From assembly GCF_900217235.1 (NCBI RefSeq), contig NZ_LT907975.1, positions 1,027,001-1,091,000 of the forward strand: a DNA stretch of 64,000 bases, written 5' to 3'. Both the position numbers and the translations under genes were made by a program. Shown here piece by piece: positions 36,670 to 44,973 of this stretch. Below the pieces are notes generated by a model that saw only the letters and a list, made by a program, of their open reading frames with translations, did not search any database and had not been told where the DNA came from. Every line of letters begins with the position of its first letter. The stretch's first letter is position 1. This stretch comes from Pseudodesulfovibrio profundus. Lineage in GTDB: Bacteria > Desulfobacterota > Desulfovibrionia > Desulfovibrionales > Desulfovibrionaceae.

Positions 36670-36748
36670 AGACTAATGATTGCCCCCTCGTCAAAGCCCC
36701 AACGAGCAAAAGATTTACTGCTCGCTTCATACTATAAAGGTGAAACCT

Positions 36749-36778
36749 GAAGTGGGGCCAACAAAGTGGACCCACTTC
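36749..36778. terminator. Inverted repeat between convergent RT and XRE genes
   Basis: GAAGTGGG (36749-36756) and CCCACTTC (36771-36778) form a perfect 8-bp stem; a second stem CGAGCA/TGCTCG lies at 36702-36724. Neither has a clear T-run. Their place between converging stops (36669 and 36813) suggests transcription stop or RNA end protection; a remnant transposon end is possible. Confidence 0.4.
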
Positions 36779-36812
36779 TCCCCGCTTCTACCAGCTTGCC
36801 GACTCACTAACC

Positions 36813-37058
36813 TTAATCTGCAACCAAAGCCTGCAAATCAACATCCAAAGCCTGAGCCAATTTGTTCATGGTTAAAAGCGAAATATTCTGACGTCCGCGC
36901 TCAACACCACTTATATATGTCCTATGTACGTCAGTCTCTTCAGCAAGCTTCTCCTGTGATAAGCCGGCTTCCTCTCGTAACCTCCGGATCCTCTGCCCAA
37001 AATCCGACATAATCTTACGCTCTGATTCAGAGTACTTTTCCAAGCTTTTTGTAGGCAC
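36813..37058 (-). CDS. XRE-family helix-turn-helix regulator
   Basis: An 81-residue repressor-like protein with a Cro/C1 HTH (FGQRIRRLREEAGLSQEKLAEETDVHRTYISGVERGRQNISLLTMNKLAQALDV). The GTG at 37058 is chosen because AAAAGGAG lies 5-8 bases upstream; the frame opens at 37085. The fold and divergent position resemble controller proteins of restriction systems. It is divergent from the PD-(D/E)XK nuclease gene across 121 bp holding a dyad, and so probably regulates that gene and itself. Confidence 0.85.
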   Translation of the reverse strand: MPTKSLEKYSESERKIMSDFGQRIRRLREEAGLSQEKLAEETDVHRTYISGVERGRQNISLLTMNKLAQALDVDLQALVAD

Positions 37059-37118
37059 GAAAAACTCCTTTTCTTCGTGCCTCACACAGTGCTTGACGTG
37101 ATGAGTATATTTCTACAG

Positions 37119-37133
37119 AGTATACTGTACACT
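37119..37133. promoter_or_regulatory. 15-bp dyad, probable XRE operator
   Basis: AGTATACTGTACACT reads as AGT-a-TAC-t-GTA-c-ACT, a perfect interrupted palindrome in the gap between the divergent XRE and nuclease genes. A related GAGTATA stands ~18 bp away at 37103. Controller-type regulators bind such sites; binding here is inferred. Confidence 0.55.
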
Positions 37134-37594
37134 CATAGATCTACGACTATTCCCAATAGCCAGCAGATGGGGTGGTAATATGGTAAAGATTGATTCAGAA
37201 AAAGAACTTGAAGACCATTTAGCAAACCAACTCAGAGCAATTCCAGGCTTCACGACGACCCAACAAGTAAGGATGGGGAAGTATGGTATTGCAGACATCG
37301 TTACCTGGACGATAAACAAAACTGAAAATCACCAATCGCTGCTGGCTTATGTCATAGAGACGAAAGCCGCAAATGCAGACTTTAAAGCATTAGCCCAATT
37401 GTGTAGATACATGAAAGGGCTTGAAATCAATCTGACATCTACTCAAAGGATGATCTCAAATACGATCAGATGGACAGAAGTCTTTGGGCTGCTAGTGTGT
37501 GAAAGAATCACTGACATCAAAAATACTGGTTTTTTACTAGGGCGTGTCGACAATCATTCTGAGATTTGCTATACTTCTTGGCAGGAGGTTGGCA

Positions 37595-37954
37595 GTGCAA
37601 AAAAGACACGCTCTACGCGACGATCAGTGGGATAAAATCAAAGAAGATCTTCCAGGAAAACAAAGTGACTGCGGTGTAACTGCAAAAGATAACAGGCTAT
37701 TCATTGATGCAGTCATGTGGATTGGCAAGACAGGGGCGCCTTGGCGAGATTTGCCAGAAAGCTATGGCAAGTGGTCTTCGGTCCATAAGAGATTTATCCG
37801 CTGGGCCAAGAAAGGTGTATGGCAAATGATCTTCAACACGCTTGCGGTAGACGCTGATACTGAATGGCTCATGATTGACAGCACAATAGTGCGAGCTCAT
37901 CAGCATTCGGCTGGCGGAAAGGGGGCACCTCCAGCAGTCGGTGGGGAAATCTAG
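37595..37954 (+). CDS. IS427-type transposase, first frame
   Basis: A 119-residue N-terminal half beginning at GTG 37595 with AGGAGG upstream. It has LRDDQWDKIKEDLPGK, FIDAVMWIGKTGAPWRDLPESYGKW and the first catalytic Asp in LMIDSTIVRAHQHSAGGKG. It overlaps the second frame by 14 bases and both halves are needed for a full transposase. Confidence 0.85.
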   Translation: MQKRHALRDDQWDKIKEDLPGKQSDCGVTAKDNRLFIDAVMWIGKTGAPWRDLPESYGKWSSVHKRFIRWAKKGVWQMIFNTLAVDADTEWLMIDSTIVRAHQHSAGGKGAPPAVGGEI

Positions 37955-38348
37955 AGGAGGGTTTTCAACGAAAGTCCATGCTGCCACAGATGCTCTCGGA
38001 TGTCCAACTAAATTCATATTAACACCTGGAAATACAGCGGATTGCAGTATGGCGATTCCGCTTATTGAAGGACAGGCTGCCGAGCATGTCCTTGCTGATA
38101 AGGGCTATGATTCAGATGAAATTGTAATGGCAATTGAAGCCATGAATGCCAATCCGGTTGTCCCTCCTCGCTCTCACAGAAAGACAAGGCGAACATATGA
38201 CAAACATCTCTATAAGGAGCGAAGTGCTATAGAGTGTATGTTTGGAAATTTAAAACAGTTTCGAAGGATTGCAACACGATACGACAAGCTGGCGACGTCC
38301 TATCTTGCTTTCGTGTACGTAGGAGCAATGTGGCTGTGGCTGAAGTGA
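37941..38348 (+). CDS. IS427-type transposase, second frame
   Basis: A 135-residue C-terminal half with GGFSTKVHAATDALG, the second Asp in VLADKGYDSDE and the Glu region YKERSAIECMFGNLKQFRRIATRYDK. It is in the +1 frame relative to the first part, as commonly found in IS427 elements that use a frameshift. The GTG at 37941 is nominal. Confidence 0.85.
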   Translation: MGKSRGGFSTKVHAATDALGCPTKFILTPGNTADCSMAIPLIEGQAAEHVLADKGYDSDEIVMAIEAMNANPVVPPRSHRKTRRTYDKHLYKERSAIECMFGNLKQFRRIATRYDKLATSYLAFVYVGAMWLWLK

Positions 38349-38574
38349 TTGTCGACACACCCTAGCCCAAATGCAAAATGTGCATATTTATAAATACAAT
38401 ATTTCTCTAGAGAAAGGCTTCAACATGCGTAGATGGCCTGGTTGGGTCCGTGGAATTCCAAATGAACCATTTAACCACAATTGGCTTTCTCCCCAAACGA
38501 TACTTGATGCGTTCAACAAGACAGCTAAAGAACCAAGTGGTATAAACGAACGGAATCCATATTTCCCAATATAG

Positions 38575-39012
38575 CTACTTACGCCCGACACTCCTCATGG
38601 GCTTGGGAGCTGAAGCAAAAAGTTCATCTGGGTCAATGCCAAGCATTCTCGAATTATACTCTATAGCGACCCATCGCTCGATATAGCTATCCAACTTCTC
38701 ACTTAAAACATGATTTTCATGCTCCAAATCTTTTAGCCTCTCTTCAAGTGGGCGACGTCTTATAGACGCTTCATCGACCTCATCAAAATTCTCTCGCTGA
38801 ATACTTGCGAACTCCTCTACAACCTTTTTCAAATCATGCGAATAAAGCGTTTGCCTCGATACCTTAAGACGTTTGGCCACAGATGAAATCGTTATGGGAC
38901 ATTCCTTTGGAGATAGTCCAACCATCCTGCCTAGCTCTGCCTTAATAACTAAAACAAGCTTCTCCCCTCTTAGTTGTTTCGTTTTACGCCTCACTTCCGC
39001 CTCCTTCATCAC
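38575..39012 (-). CDS. Small HTH/coiled-coil partner of the recombinases (TnpC-like)
   Basis: A 145-residue protein with a helix-turn-helix (ITISSVAKRLKVSRQTLYSHDLKKVVEEF, ~residues 40-70) followed by a coiled coil (PLEERLKDLEHENHVLSEKLDSYIERW). It overlaps the end of the 662-aa recombinase gene by 29 bp. The position after the recombinases matches TnpC of Tn554-type elements and the small auxiliary gene of recombinase-trio integrative elements. It probably assists DNA binding or directionality. Confidence 0.7.
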   Translation of the reverse strand: MMKEAEVRRKTKQLRGEKLVLVIKAELGRMVGLSPKECPITISSVAKRLKVSRQTLYSHDLKKVVEEFASIQRENFDEVDEASIRRRPLEERLKDLEHENHVLSEKLDSYIERWVAIEYNSRMLGIDPDELFASAPKPMRSVGRK

Positions 39013-40972
39013 CAGAAAACACTCTTATCTGTTCGCCCTCGTCCACACATTCTCCACTAAGGATATCATCAACCGCCAATGCGGCTTTCACGCCATCGAG
39101 TTGACGCAAGGAATGCCGCAAAAAGGGATCGTCTGGGTTCTCAAAGCTACCTGAAGAATCTTTATAACGATCAATTTGTAAGACAAGCACATCTTCGAGC
39201 TTCTGTAGATTGAGCCGCTCTCTTTCATTTCCCTTGGTCCGCAGATACTCAAGGCAGCCTTCAAGACACTTAAGATGATACTCACAAGGTTCGATAGAGT
39301 AATCATGAAGACATAGCCCTAAAGGGGTAAAATGAACCGTACTCACATGAGCTTCCAAAAAATGCTCGCGATCAATAGGATCTAACCCTTCGTACACTTC
39401 AGTAATAGGACCGGCCAAGCCTCCCCCCTTTATCAGCTCTTTCGCATAAGCAACTCGTTGAGCCACAGTCCCATGCTTGTAGGCCTCATTGTGCCTAATA
39501 TCTTTACGTCCCATCCAACGCGCAATCTGCAATTCATTAAGCCCGCCATGGTCAGCTAACGTAGTTAGCCAATGTCGGAATGCGTGCGTGTTGATTCTGA
39601 GAGGAGAGCCATCTGCCGCTTTCATATTACGTCGGCTAAATGCAGATTTCTTTGTTTTTCTGCCTCCAAGTAAATCTGATATATGCTGCTCATTAATTGG
39701 TTCAGCAAGCAGCTTAAAGGTCTTGGCGGATGTCTTGAACTGATAATAAAAACAGACACACAGACTCTCAGAGAGTTTCTGAGATTTGCCTCCAGGTCTT
39801 TCCAAAATAATCAGAGGTTTTCTGCGGTTAAGAAGGGCCTTCTCGACATCCCCAATCCGAAAACATGCAACGGGATCTTTGCGCCGCTTTGAGGTGATCA
39901 CCGGGGACACCCCTAGTTGTCGGACAAAATCCCCGCCTCTATTGGCTTCGACCAATTCACCAATCTTTTTTGCTGAAACGATATCTTCTGAGTTGCAATC
40001 CGACGACAAGGGTACTCTTTCAGGAGTCTGCTCCAAAACATAAGCTCTAGCACGAGCTTTCGCGCAGTGCTCAGTAAGTCCATCAATCGCTCTTTTGGCA
40101 AGACTAACCGCATGGGAAGGAATCCATTTGATTGAAGGTTCACCACCTTTTTCGGGCCAATAGCGAATTCCATAGCTAACTTCCTGTTCACCTGTCTCTT
40201 GATTGATCAACGGATTTCCATCTTTTGAAAACTGAGGTTTACTTATCCAACAGTTAACTGGAAGAGACAACACTTCGCCTATTCGAAAACCTCCGACTAC
40301 CAAAAGATCAATTATCCTGATCCTAATAAGTTCCTCATCATCAAGTGGAGTATTTGATATCTCAGCAAGGGCCTCAAAAACCTCTTCAGAGGGCATCTTT
40401 TCCATCCCTTTTGCTTGCCCAATCTGATCTCGCAGATCCCCAACTCTCTCTTTTTTTATTGTAGAGTGATAACCGATCCTCAGAGGGGTGAGGCGGTGCT
40501 CATCAATAAACTTTGCAACCTCCTGAAGGGAATTAGCCATCCTGTATGCCGTAGTTTGCTTGTACTCTCTGAGCAACACATCTTCAGCAAGCTTGAAGTG
40601 CTTTTTATTCAAATAGGTCGGATCACAATCAGTATTAGACGCACGAAGTATTTCATAAAGTACTGCCAAAGAATCCAACATCCTCTGGTGCGGATCAAAT
40701 GAGATGTTCTTTTGTTGCTGCTTAATCTTGACTAAACACTTACAAAAATTTGAAAAGTCAGAAGCAAATGAAACCCTGCGATCAAGAGCGACTCGTTTTT
40801 GAGCCTTTTGTAAAAACTTGAGACGCCATGCTCGCCCCTTATGCCCTTTTCGTTTTTGGTACTCGGTAATATCCCAAACTGAGTCATCCCAATTCACCCT
40901 CGGATAAACAGGCAATTCCTTGGCTCGATCAATCAAACCCAACAGACGCTCGCGTTCAGAGTCATGAGTCAT
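38984..40972 (-). CDS. Tyrosine recombinase 3 (TnpB/IntB-like)
   Basis: A 662-residue site-specific recombinase. The catalytic domain shows GGFRIGEVLSLPVNCW (first Arg), HAFRHWLTTLADHGG (HxxR) and NEAYKHGT with the candidate nucleophile Tyr. ATG 40972 with GGAG 7 nt upstream is chosen over 41032, which lies inside the previous gene. The length matches the large second recombinase of Tn554-like elements. A C-terminal part contains CLHDYSIEPCEYHLKCLEGCLEYLRT, a cysteine cluster that may bind zinc. Confidence 0.85.
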   Translation of the reverse strand: MTHDSERERLLGLIDRAKELPVYPRVNWDDSVWDITEYQKRKGHKGRAWRLKFLQKAQKRVALDRRVSFASDFSNFCKCLVKIKQQQKNISFDPHQRMLDSLAVLYEILRASNTDCDPTYLNKKHFKLAEDVLLREYKQTTAYRMANSLQEVAKFIDEHRLTPLRIGYHSTIKKERVGDLRDQIGQAKGMEKMPSEEVFEALAEISNTPLDDEELIRIRIIDLLVVGGFRIGEVLSLPVNCWISKPQFSKDGNPLINQETGEQEVSYGIRYWPEKGGEPSIKWIPSHAVSLAKRAIDGLTEHCAKARARAYVLEQTPERVPLSSDCNSEDIVSAKKIGELVEANRGGDFVRQLGVSPVITSKRRKDPVACFRIGDVEKALLNRRKPLIILERPGGKSQKLSESLCVCFYYQFKTSAKTFKLLAEPINEQHISDLLGGRKTKKSAFSRRNMKAADGSPLRINTHAFRHWLTTLADHGGLNELQIARWMGRKDIRHNEAYKHGTVAQRVAYAKELIKGGGLAGPITEVYEGLDPIDREHFLEAHVSTVHFTPLGLCLHDYSIEPCEYHLKCLEGCLEYLRTKGNERERLNLQKLEDVLVLQIDRYKDSSGSFENPDDPFLRHSLRQLDGVKAALAVDDILSGECVDEGEQIRVFSGDEGGGSEA

Positions 40973-40976
40973 AGAG

Positions 40977-42494
40977 TTACTCCATCTCTTTGATTCTCTG
41001 TAGCAATTGAGATATCGCCAAAATAACATCATCGACTTGATTAGTTATTCGAGCAACAGGGTAACCAGAAGTCGCTGCCATTTCTCGAGCGTACGTCTTT
41101 AACTCATCGAGCATGTCCTGATGAGGACCATCTTTCCAAGCCTGAAAACTCGGACAGAGATAGCAGGAAAGAGGAGGATAAAGCTTGCAGAGAGACTTCG
41201 CACCGCACCCGCCGATTCCACCCAAATTCCTATATGTCGGAGTCTCGCCCGGCACGGTTGGAATACCATTAGTTTCCTCCCGCTCCACCACAATGCCGCT
41301 AAAACGGCTGATGACATCCAAATAATGGGGATTGCACTCCAAAGCTTTATCCAAAGCCTCGACAGTTTTGCCTCTTGCCTTGAAATACACTGCAACGTGC
41401 TGAAGATCTGTATGATCTAATGCATCGGCCACAACGGCAGGAGAAGCGCCTTGCTCAACGAGGCGCGTAGCAAATGTGTATCGGAGCCTTCTCGGAGTCA
41501 GATGAAGAATATCACCACTCCTACGAGAAACAAGCTTAGCGACTATTGGATACTTTTGAACTGCCTTACAAAAATCACGAGTCGTCATATGAAACTCAAA
41601 TCTCTTCAAAGACCTTGAAAGAAAATAGCGTTTTCTATTACTTCTAAGGATTGGAGTCTTTTCAGCATAAGGACGGCCGAAATTGTCATTATTAATCTCA
41701 ATGAGACGATCAATAAACTGGCCTAGATGTGGTGATATTTTTCGCGCTCGTACGGATCGACTAGATGATCTCTTTTTTATTCTCGGGACATTCAAAGAAT
41801 ATAGCCAGCTACCAGAACTAGTTTTATTTTTAATAAAATCACGCTCCTCCAAAAGAACAATATTTTTCGGATTCGCCCCAAGCTCCATGCAAAGCATTAT
41901 ACAAATGCGCTCAAATTCACTACCCACTCCGCTCTTCACAACTGAACGTAGTAGATCATACTCAACGTTATCTAACGGGCCATCGTCCGGATCTTCAGTA
42001 AGGACAGCCACCCCTTTCTCGTTCCCCTCTATTGAATAATTTAACAACTCTTCACATATGCTTCTAGAAAATCCAGGAAACGCGACATCCGTACACCAAA
42101 CATACCATTTGCGAACCCAATGAAACTTCCACTCTTCACCACTTTCTCGGTAACAATCCAAAAGAGATAACAAATTGCACATAGACAACGGATAATTGTC
42201 TAAGATGTCATTCTTCTCATCCTCAATCAAATAGTAAAAGATATTACCGACCGTGTGAGGAGCTTTTGTTTCTATACAATGAGCCACATAAGCCTTGACC
42301 GTCTCAAGATTATCTTTGGCACAGTATGCCCTCTTCCAATTGCAATAATTTGTTCGAGTTGGATCGGTCAGTTCCCATACCTCACCACTTGTATCCACAG
42401 AATGTCCAAATCGATCATATACAACTCCAGGATTATCCCAGTGGTATTCAAGAGAGGACTCTGCATCAAACAACGACAAGTATAGATTACTCAT
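40977..42494 (-). CDS. Tyrosine recombinase 2 (middle member of the trio)
   Basis: A 505-residue recombinase-like protein with LTPRRLRYTFATRLVEQGASPAVVADALDHTDLQHVAVYFKARG (~residues 335-380) holding the Arg/His/Tyr region; the usual HxxR is TPRRLR. A C-terminal cysteine cluster (CGAKSLCKLYPPLSCYLCPSF) follows. ATG 42494, after a G-rich ribosome-binding site and 9 bp beyond the preceding stop, is preferred over 42542. It is the central gene of three overlapping or abutting recombinases. Confidence 0.82.
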   Translation of the reverse strand: MSNLYLSLFDAESSLEYHWDNPGVVYDRFGHSVDTSGEVWELTDPTRTNYCNWKRAYCAKDNLETVKAYVAHCIETKAPHTVGNIFYYLIEDEKNDILDNYPLSMCNLLSLLDCYRESGEEWKFHWVRKWYVWCTDVAFPGFSRSICEELLNYSIEGNEKGVAVLTEDPDDGPLDNVEYDLLRSVVKSGVGSEFERICIMLCMELGANPKNIVLLEERDFIKNKTSSGSWLYSLNVPRIKKRSSSRSVRARKISPHLGQFIDRLIEINNDNFGRPYAEKTPILRSNRKRYFLSRSLKRFEFHMTTRDFCKAVQKYPIVAKLVSRRSGDILHLTPRRLRYTFATRLVEQGASPAVVADALDHTDLQHVAVYFKARGKTVEALDKALECNPHYLDVISRFSGIVVEREETNGIPTVPGETPTYRNLGGIGGCGAKSLCKLYPPLSCYLCPSFQAWKDGPHQDMLDELKTYAREMAATSGYPVARITNQVDDVILAISQLLQRIKEME

Positions 42495-42502
42495 TCCCCC
42501 CC

Positions 42503-43714
42503 CTACCATAATGCTTCCTGGTACTTTCCAATCAGTTGCCAAGCTTCAGCCTCAACAAAACGACGAGTGTAAACCTCGCTCTGCGAGCTACCCTCTACCC
42601 AACCGCATAGGAAATTCTGGACTTTAACTCTGACATCATCGGACATACCAACTTGTTTTGCCCGATCCATCAGTAAATCATTAAAAGTATGTCTTAAAAG
42701 ATGAGGGTGAATTCGCCTCTCACTGACTTGAAAATGCCTTTGAAGAGCTAAAAAAAACTTGCTTAAACCAGCTCTAGAAAGAGGAACTTTACCTCTAGAT
42801 GAAACAAACAAGTACGGATGATCGCATTGTCCTCTATCTTGTTGCACATATTTCACTAGCTCCGTAGCAAGCTTTCTAGGAATAGGAATTTCACGAGAGC
42901 GTGTTTTGACCCGAGGTTCGTCCTTACGGGGGTCTTTAGCATCGTCTGGCTGACGTACTATGGACACTGTCTGCTTGGGACCTCTGGGAAGGTCTTGCAG
43001 TCGAATTTTCAGCAACTCCCCTGCCCGCACACCGGTTGCGAGCATTGTTTCAAATATCAAGTGATTTCTGTTTTGAATTTGCTTTCGAAATGGATTCAGT
43101 TTCCCTCTGGGCATGGTCAACTTGCGGAGTTCATCTAACTCCCCATCTGTTAATCCGTAACGTCTAGCTCTTTCTACGGACTCAACCGCCTTGAAAGCTT
43201 TGAAAGAACGTCGAATTTTCCTCTTAACACCTCGCAAGCTTCTTCTGATGTCATCTGAAGAATCCGTCTTTGGAATGAATTCATCAGCTGCCCAAACAAG
43301 GAATGACTCGATCGTCGAAAGATAGGAGTTAAAGGTCCTAGGTTGCAGCACCACAGCCATACTGCCAGAAGCAGCATTTACCTTACCGATAGTCCCAACC
43401 AGTTTATCCTGCCGCCCAGATCGGACCCACCTTGAGAATCCTTGTATCTGCTTTGACGAAAGTGATTCACCAGAGCGTAGGCGTGTTTCTAGATGAACCC
43501 CAACAAATGAACACCATTCATACAGCCAACACAGCACCCGCACTTCTCGCTCTAATGTCGAAGCCTGTCTTGTCTCACGCCTTTCATCGATGATGTAGCG
43601 AGTAGCTAATACAGCAGGCTGCAGAGAGTCTGTGTGCAAAACAACAGGGAACCTTTCACCCGTTGAAAACACAGCCTTGTAGACAAAGAATTTTCTGCCT
43701 TTTGGAATAATCAT
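42503..43714 (-). CDS. Tyrosine recombinase 1 (TnpA/IntA-like)
   Basis: A 403-residue phage-integrase-type recombinase: core-binding N part, TGVRAGELLKIRLQDL (catalytic Arg I), HPHLLRHTFNDLL (HxxR) and SEVYTRR with the Tyr nucleophile near the C terminus. It is the first gene of the minus-strand recombinase operon and faces the right edge of the island, where a 26-bp palindrome and a dyad lie between it and the ssb terminator. It is likely the enzyme acting on the element ends. Confidence 0.9.
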   Translation of the reverse strand: MIIPKGRKFFVYKAVFSTGERFPVVLHTDSLQPAVLATRYIIDERRETRQASTLEREVRVLCWLYEWCSFVGVHLETRLRSGESLSSKQIQGFSRWVRSGRQDKLVGTIGKVNAASGSMAVVLQPRTFNSYLSTIESFLVWAADEFIPKTDSSDDIRRSLRGVKRKIRRSFKAFKAVESVERARRYGLTDGELDELRKLTMPRGKLNPFRKQIQNRNHLIFETMLATGVRAGELLKIRLQDLPRGPKQTVSIVRQPDDAKDPRKDEPRVKTRSREIPIPRKLATELVKYVQQDRGQCDHPYLFVSSRGKVPLSRAGLSKFFLALQRHFQVSERRIHPHLLRHTFNDLLMDRAKQVGMSDDVRVKVQNFLCGWVEGSSQSEVYTRRFVEAEAWQLIGKYQEALW

Positions 43715-43741
43715 AACTCACCTTCCCATTCCGACCTTCGT

Positions 43742-43820
43742 AGAGCCATGGTGTGGGCCTTTCCCGGCTCCAGTCGCCCTACGGGCTCCTTCCACCGGGA
43801 AAGGCCCACACCATGGCTCT
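43742..43820. repeat. 79-bp near-complete palindrome beside the recombinase operon
   Basis: Arms of 26 bp at 43742-43767 and 43795-43820 are perfect reverse complements (outer AGAGCCATGGTGTGGGCC, inner ...TTTCCCGG). The 27-nt centre holds a further GCCC-TAC-GGGC stem. There is no T-run, so it is not a simple terminator. It could fold as a cruciform or single-stranded hairpin and serve the recombinases, or control their transcription. Confidence 0.8.
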
Positions 43821-43862
43821 CGCTCCCAACTCCCTCTATAACTCCAACCCAAAAGGGAACAA

Positions 43863-43901
43863 CTAGACGACAAATTACACGGTACAGTTGTCGGTGACTA
43901 G
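43863..43901. other. Dyad resembling a tyrosine-recombinase core site
   Basis: CGACAA (43868-43873) and TTGTCG (43888-43893) face each other across 14 bp, with CTAG outside each arm (43863-43866 and 43898-43901). Inverted arms around a short spacer are the layout of recombinase core sites. It is next to the terminator block at the island's right edge. No matching left-end dyad with the same arms was found. Confidence 0.4.
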
Positions 43902-43903
43902 AC

Positions 43904-43933
43904 CAAAAAAAAGAGGGTGGTTACACCACCCTC
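43904..43933 (-). terminator. ssb transcription terminator
   Basis: GAGGGTGGT (43913-43921), loop TAC, ACCACCCTC (43925-43933), with A8 at 43904-43912 giving a T-run on the minus strand after ssb. The stem is the same as that at 22094-22115. Confidence 0.88.
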
Positions 43934-44015
43934 AAAATCTCTCATGTCTCTTGCCAGCTCTTGGTTAACAGTATTCTCTACCCACCATAACTGGACACCC
44001 ATTAAATTGTCTATG

Positions 44016-44579
44016 TCAGAACGGCACGTCGTCCATTCCGCTGGCTTCTGAGGGGAATGCGGGACCAAGATCTTCCTGCTGGCCCTGCTGAGGCTGCTGC
44101 CCCTGCTGCGGCTGACCTTGCTGGCCCTGGGGCTGCTGATAATTCTGCTGGTAGCCACCGTTTTGCTGGCCCTGCTGCTGGTTATTCTGCTGGTATCCGC
44201 CCTGGGGCTGCTGACCAGCCTGATTGAACTGACCATCAGGAGCACGATCAAGACCCTGAACATTGTCAGCGACGATCTCAGTCATATAGCGATCCTGTCC
44301 GGTGCTCTGATCCTGCCACTTGCGTGTCTGCAGTTTTCCTTCAACCATGACAAGACGGCCCTTGCCAAGATAGTTGCCGCAGAATTCCGCAGTCTGACGC
44401 CATGCGACAACGTTGTGCCACTCGGTCTTTTCTACACGCTGGCCAGTCTGCCTGTCGCGGTAACCTTCGTCTGTGGCAACGGAAAATTTCGCACGGGCCT
44501 GTCCGTTGGGCGTATATGACAACTCGGGATCACGTCCCAGTCTGCCGATCAAAATGACTTTATTTAAACTGCCAGCCAT
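44016..44579 (-). CDS. ssb: Single-stranded DNA-binding protein
   Basis: A 187-residue SSB: N-terminal OB fold ([38 protein letters not shown], then [18 protein letters not shown] and [18 protein letters not shown]), a Gln/Gly-rich linker with repeated QQPQ/GQQ units from ~residue 118, and the acidic tip DDVPF that binds replication partners. It coats ssDNA during replication and repair. Its 3' UTR and terminator form the right boundary of the mobile island. Confidence 0.96.
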   Translation of the reverse strand: MAGSLNKVILIGRLGRDPELSYTPNGQARAKFSVATDEGYRDRQTGQRVEKTEWHNVVAWRQTAEFCGNYLGKGRLVMVEGKLQTRKWQDQSTGQDRYMTEIVADNVQGLDRAPDGQFNQAGQQPQGGYQQNNQQQGQQNGGYQQNYQQPQGQQGQPQQGQQPQQGQQEDLGPAFPSEASGMDDVPF

Positions 44580-44624
44580 ATCTACTCCTTAAGGGAATTA
44601 TTAACTAATGAAGAAAGACGAGTA

Positions 44625-44966
44625 TCAAAAATTTGAGGCAATGTCTTCCAACTCATCAAGGCAATCTTCAAGCCGGTACGAGAGAGTATCCGCCTCTTTC
44701 GGGTTGCGATCTGCCAAAGCCGTTTCCAGCTTTAACCGCAAATCCTCAGCCTGATCAGCCTTTTCCCGCATCTTCTTTGCCTGCTCCTCGGGTAGCAAAC
44801 CAGCCCTGACCGCGTCAAATGCGGCCTGAGCCAGCTCCATCACACCTTTTTTGGGGATGGCGTCACCATCCTCCCATATGAGCTTCCAAAGTCGGGGCCA
44901 CGTCTTTTCGACTTCATCTTCACTGAATGTCCATGCAGACACTCGAATTTGCAGCAGTTTACCCAT
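44625..44966 (-). CDS. Small conserved-looking protein of unknown function
   Basis: A 113-residue, mainly helical acidic protein (MGKLLQIRVSAWTFSEDEVEKTWPRLWKLIWEDG...). ATG 44966 has AGGAG at 4-5 nt; the frame extends to 45017 inside the preceding gene. It is 7 bp after the biotinyl-protein stop, so it is co-transcribed with acetyl-CoA carboxylase genes. No family or motif recognised. Confidence 0.7.
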   Translation of the reverse strand: MGKLLQIRVSAWTFSEDEVEKTWPRLWKLIWEDGDAIPKKGVMELAQAAFDAVRAGLLPEEQAKKMREKADQAEDLRLKLETALADRNPKEADTLSYRLEDCLDELEDIASNF

Positions 44967-44973
44967 GGTGCTC

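Larger units (their letters stand above)
37540..38362 (+). mobile_element. IS5-family (IS427-like) element
   Basis: An 823-bp IS. Inverted ends are GGGCGTGTCGACAATCA (37540-37556) and its complement ending at 38362 with one mismatch. The flanking TA is duplicated (37538-37539, 38363-38364), as expected for the IS427 group. It lies in the nuclease gene in the same direction. Confidence 0.88.
37180..38574 (+). pseudogene. PD-(D/E)XK nuclease-like gene split by IS5-family element
   Basis: Codons 37180-37539 and 38365-38574 join in frame once the IS (37540-38362) and one TA copy are removed, giving ~189 residues. The N part shows the nuclease fold pattern EKELEDHLANQLRAI, then GIADIVTW (catalytic Asp) and YVIETKAANADFKALAQLCRYMKGLE (ExK), as in NucS-like or type II endonucleases. 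The C part ends RRWPGWVRGIPN...NERNPYFPI. No partner methyltransferase is adjacent, so it may not be a classical RM enzyme. The split separates the nuclease core from the tail and probably inactivates it, though the core itself is complete. Confidence 0.72.

Noticed and set aside
43742-43820. Palindrome as an intrinsic terminator
   Set aside because: No T-run on either strand and the ssb terminator is already present at 43904-43933.
22000-44000. CRISPR array or prophage
   Set aside because: No regularly spaced repeats and no phage structural, packaging or lysis genes; the recombinases are of the trio type.
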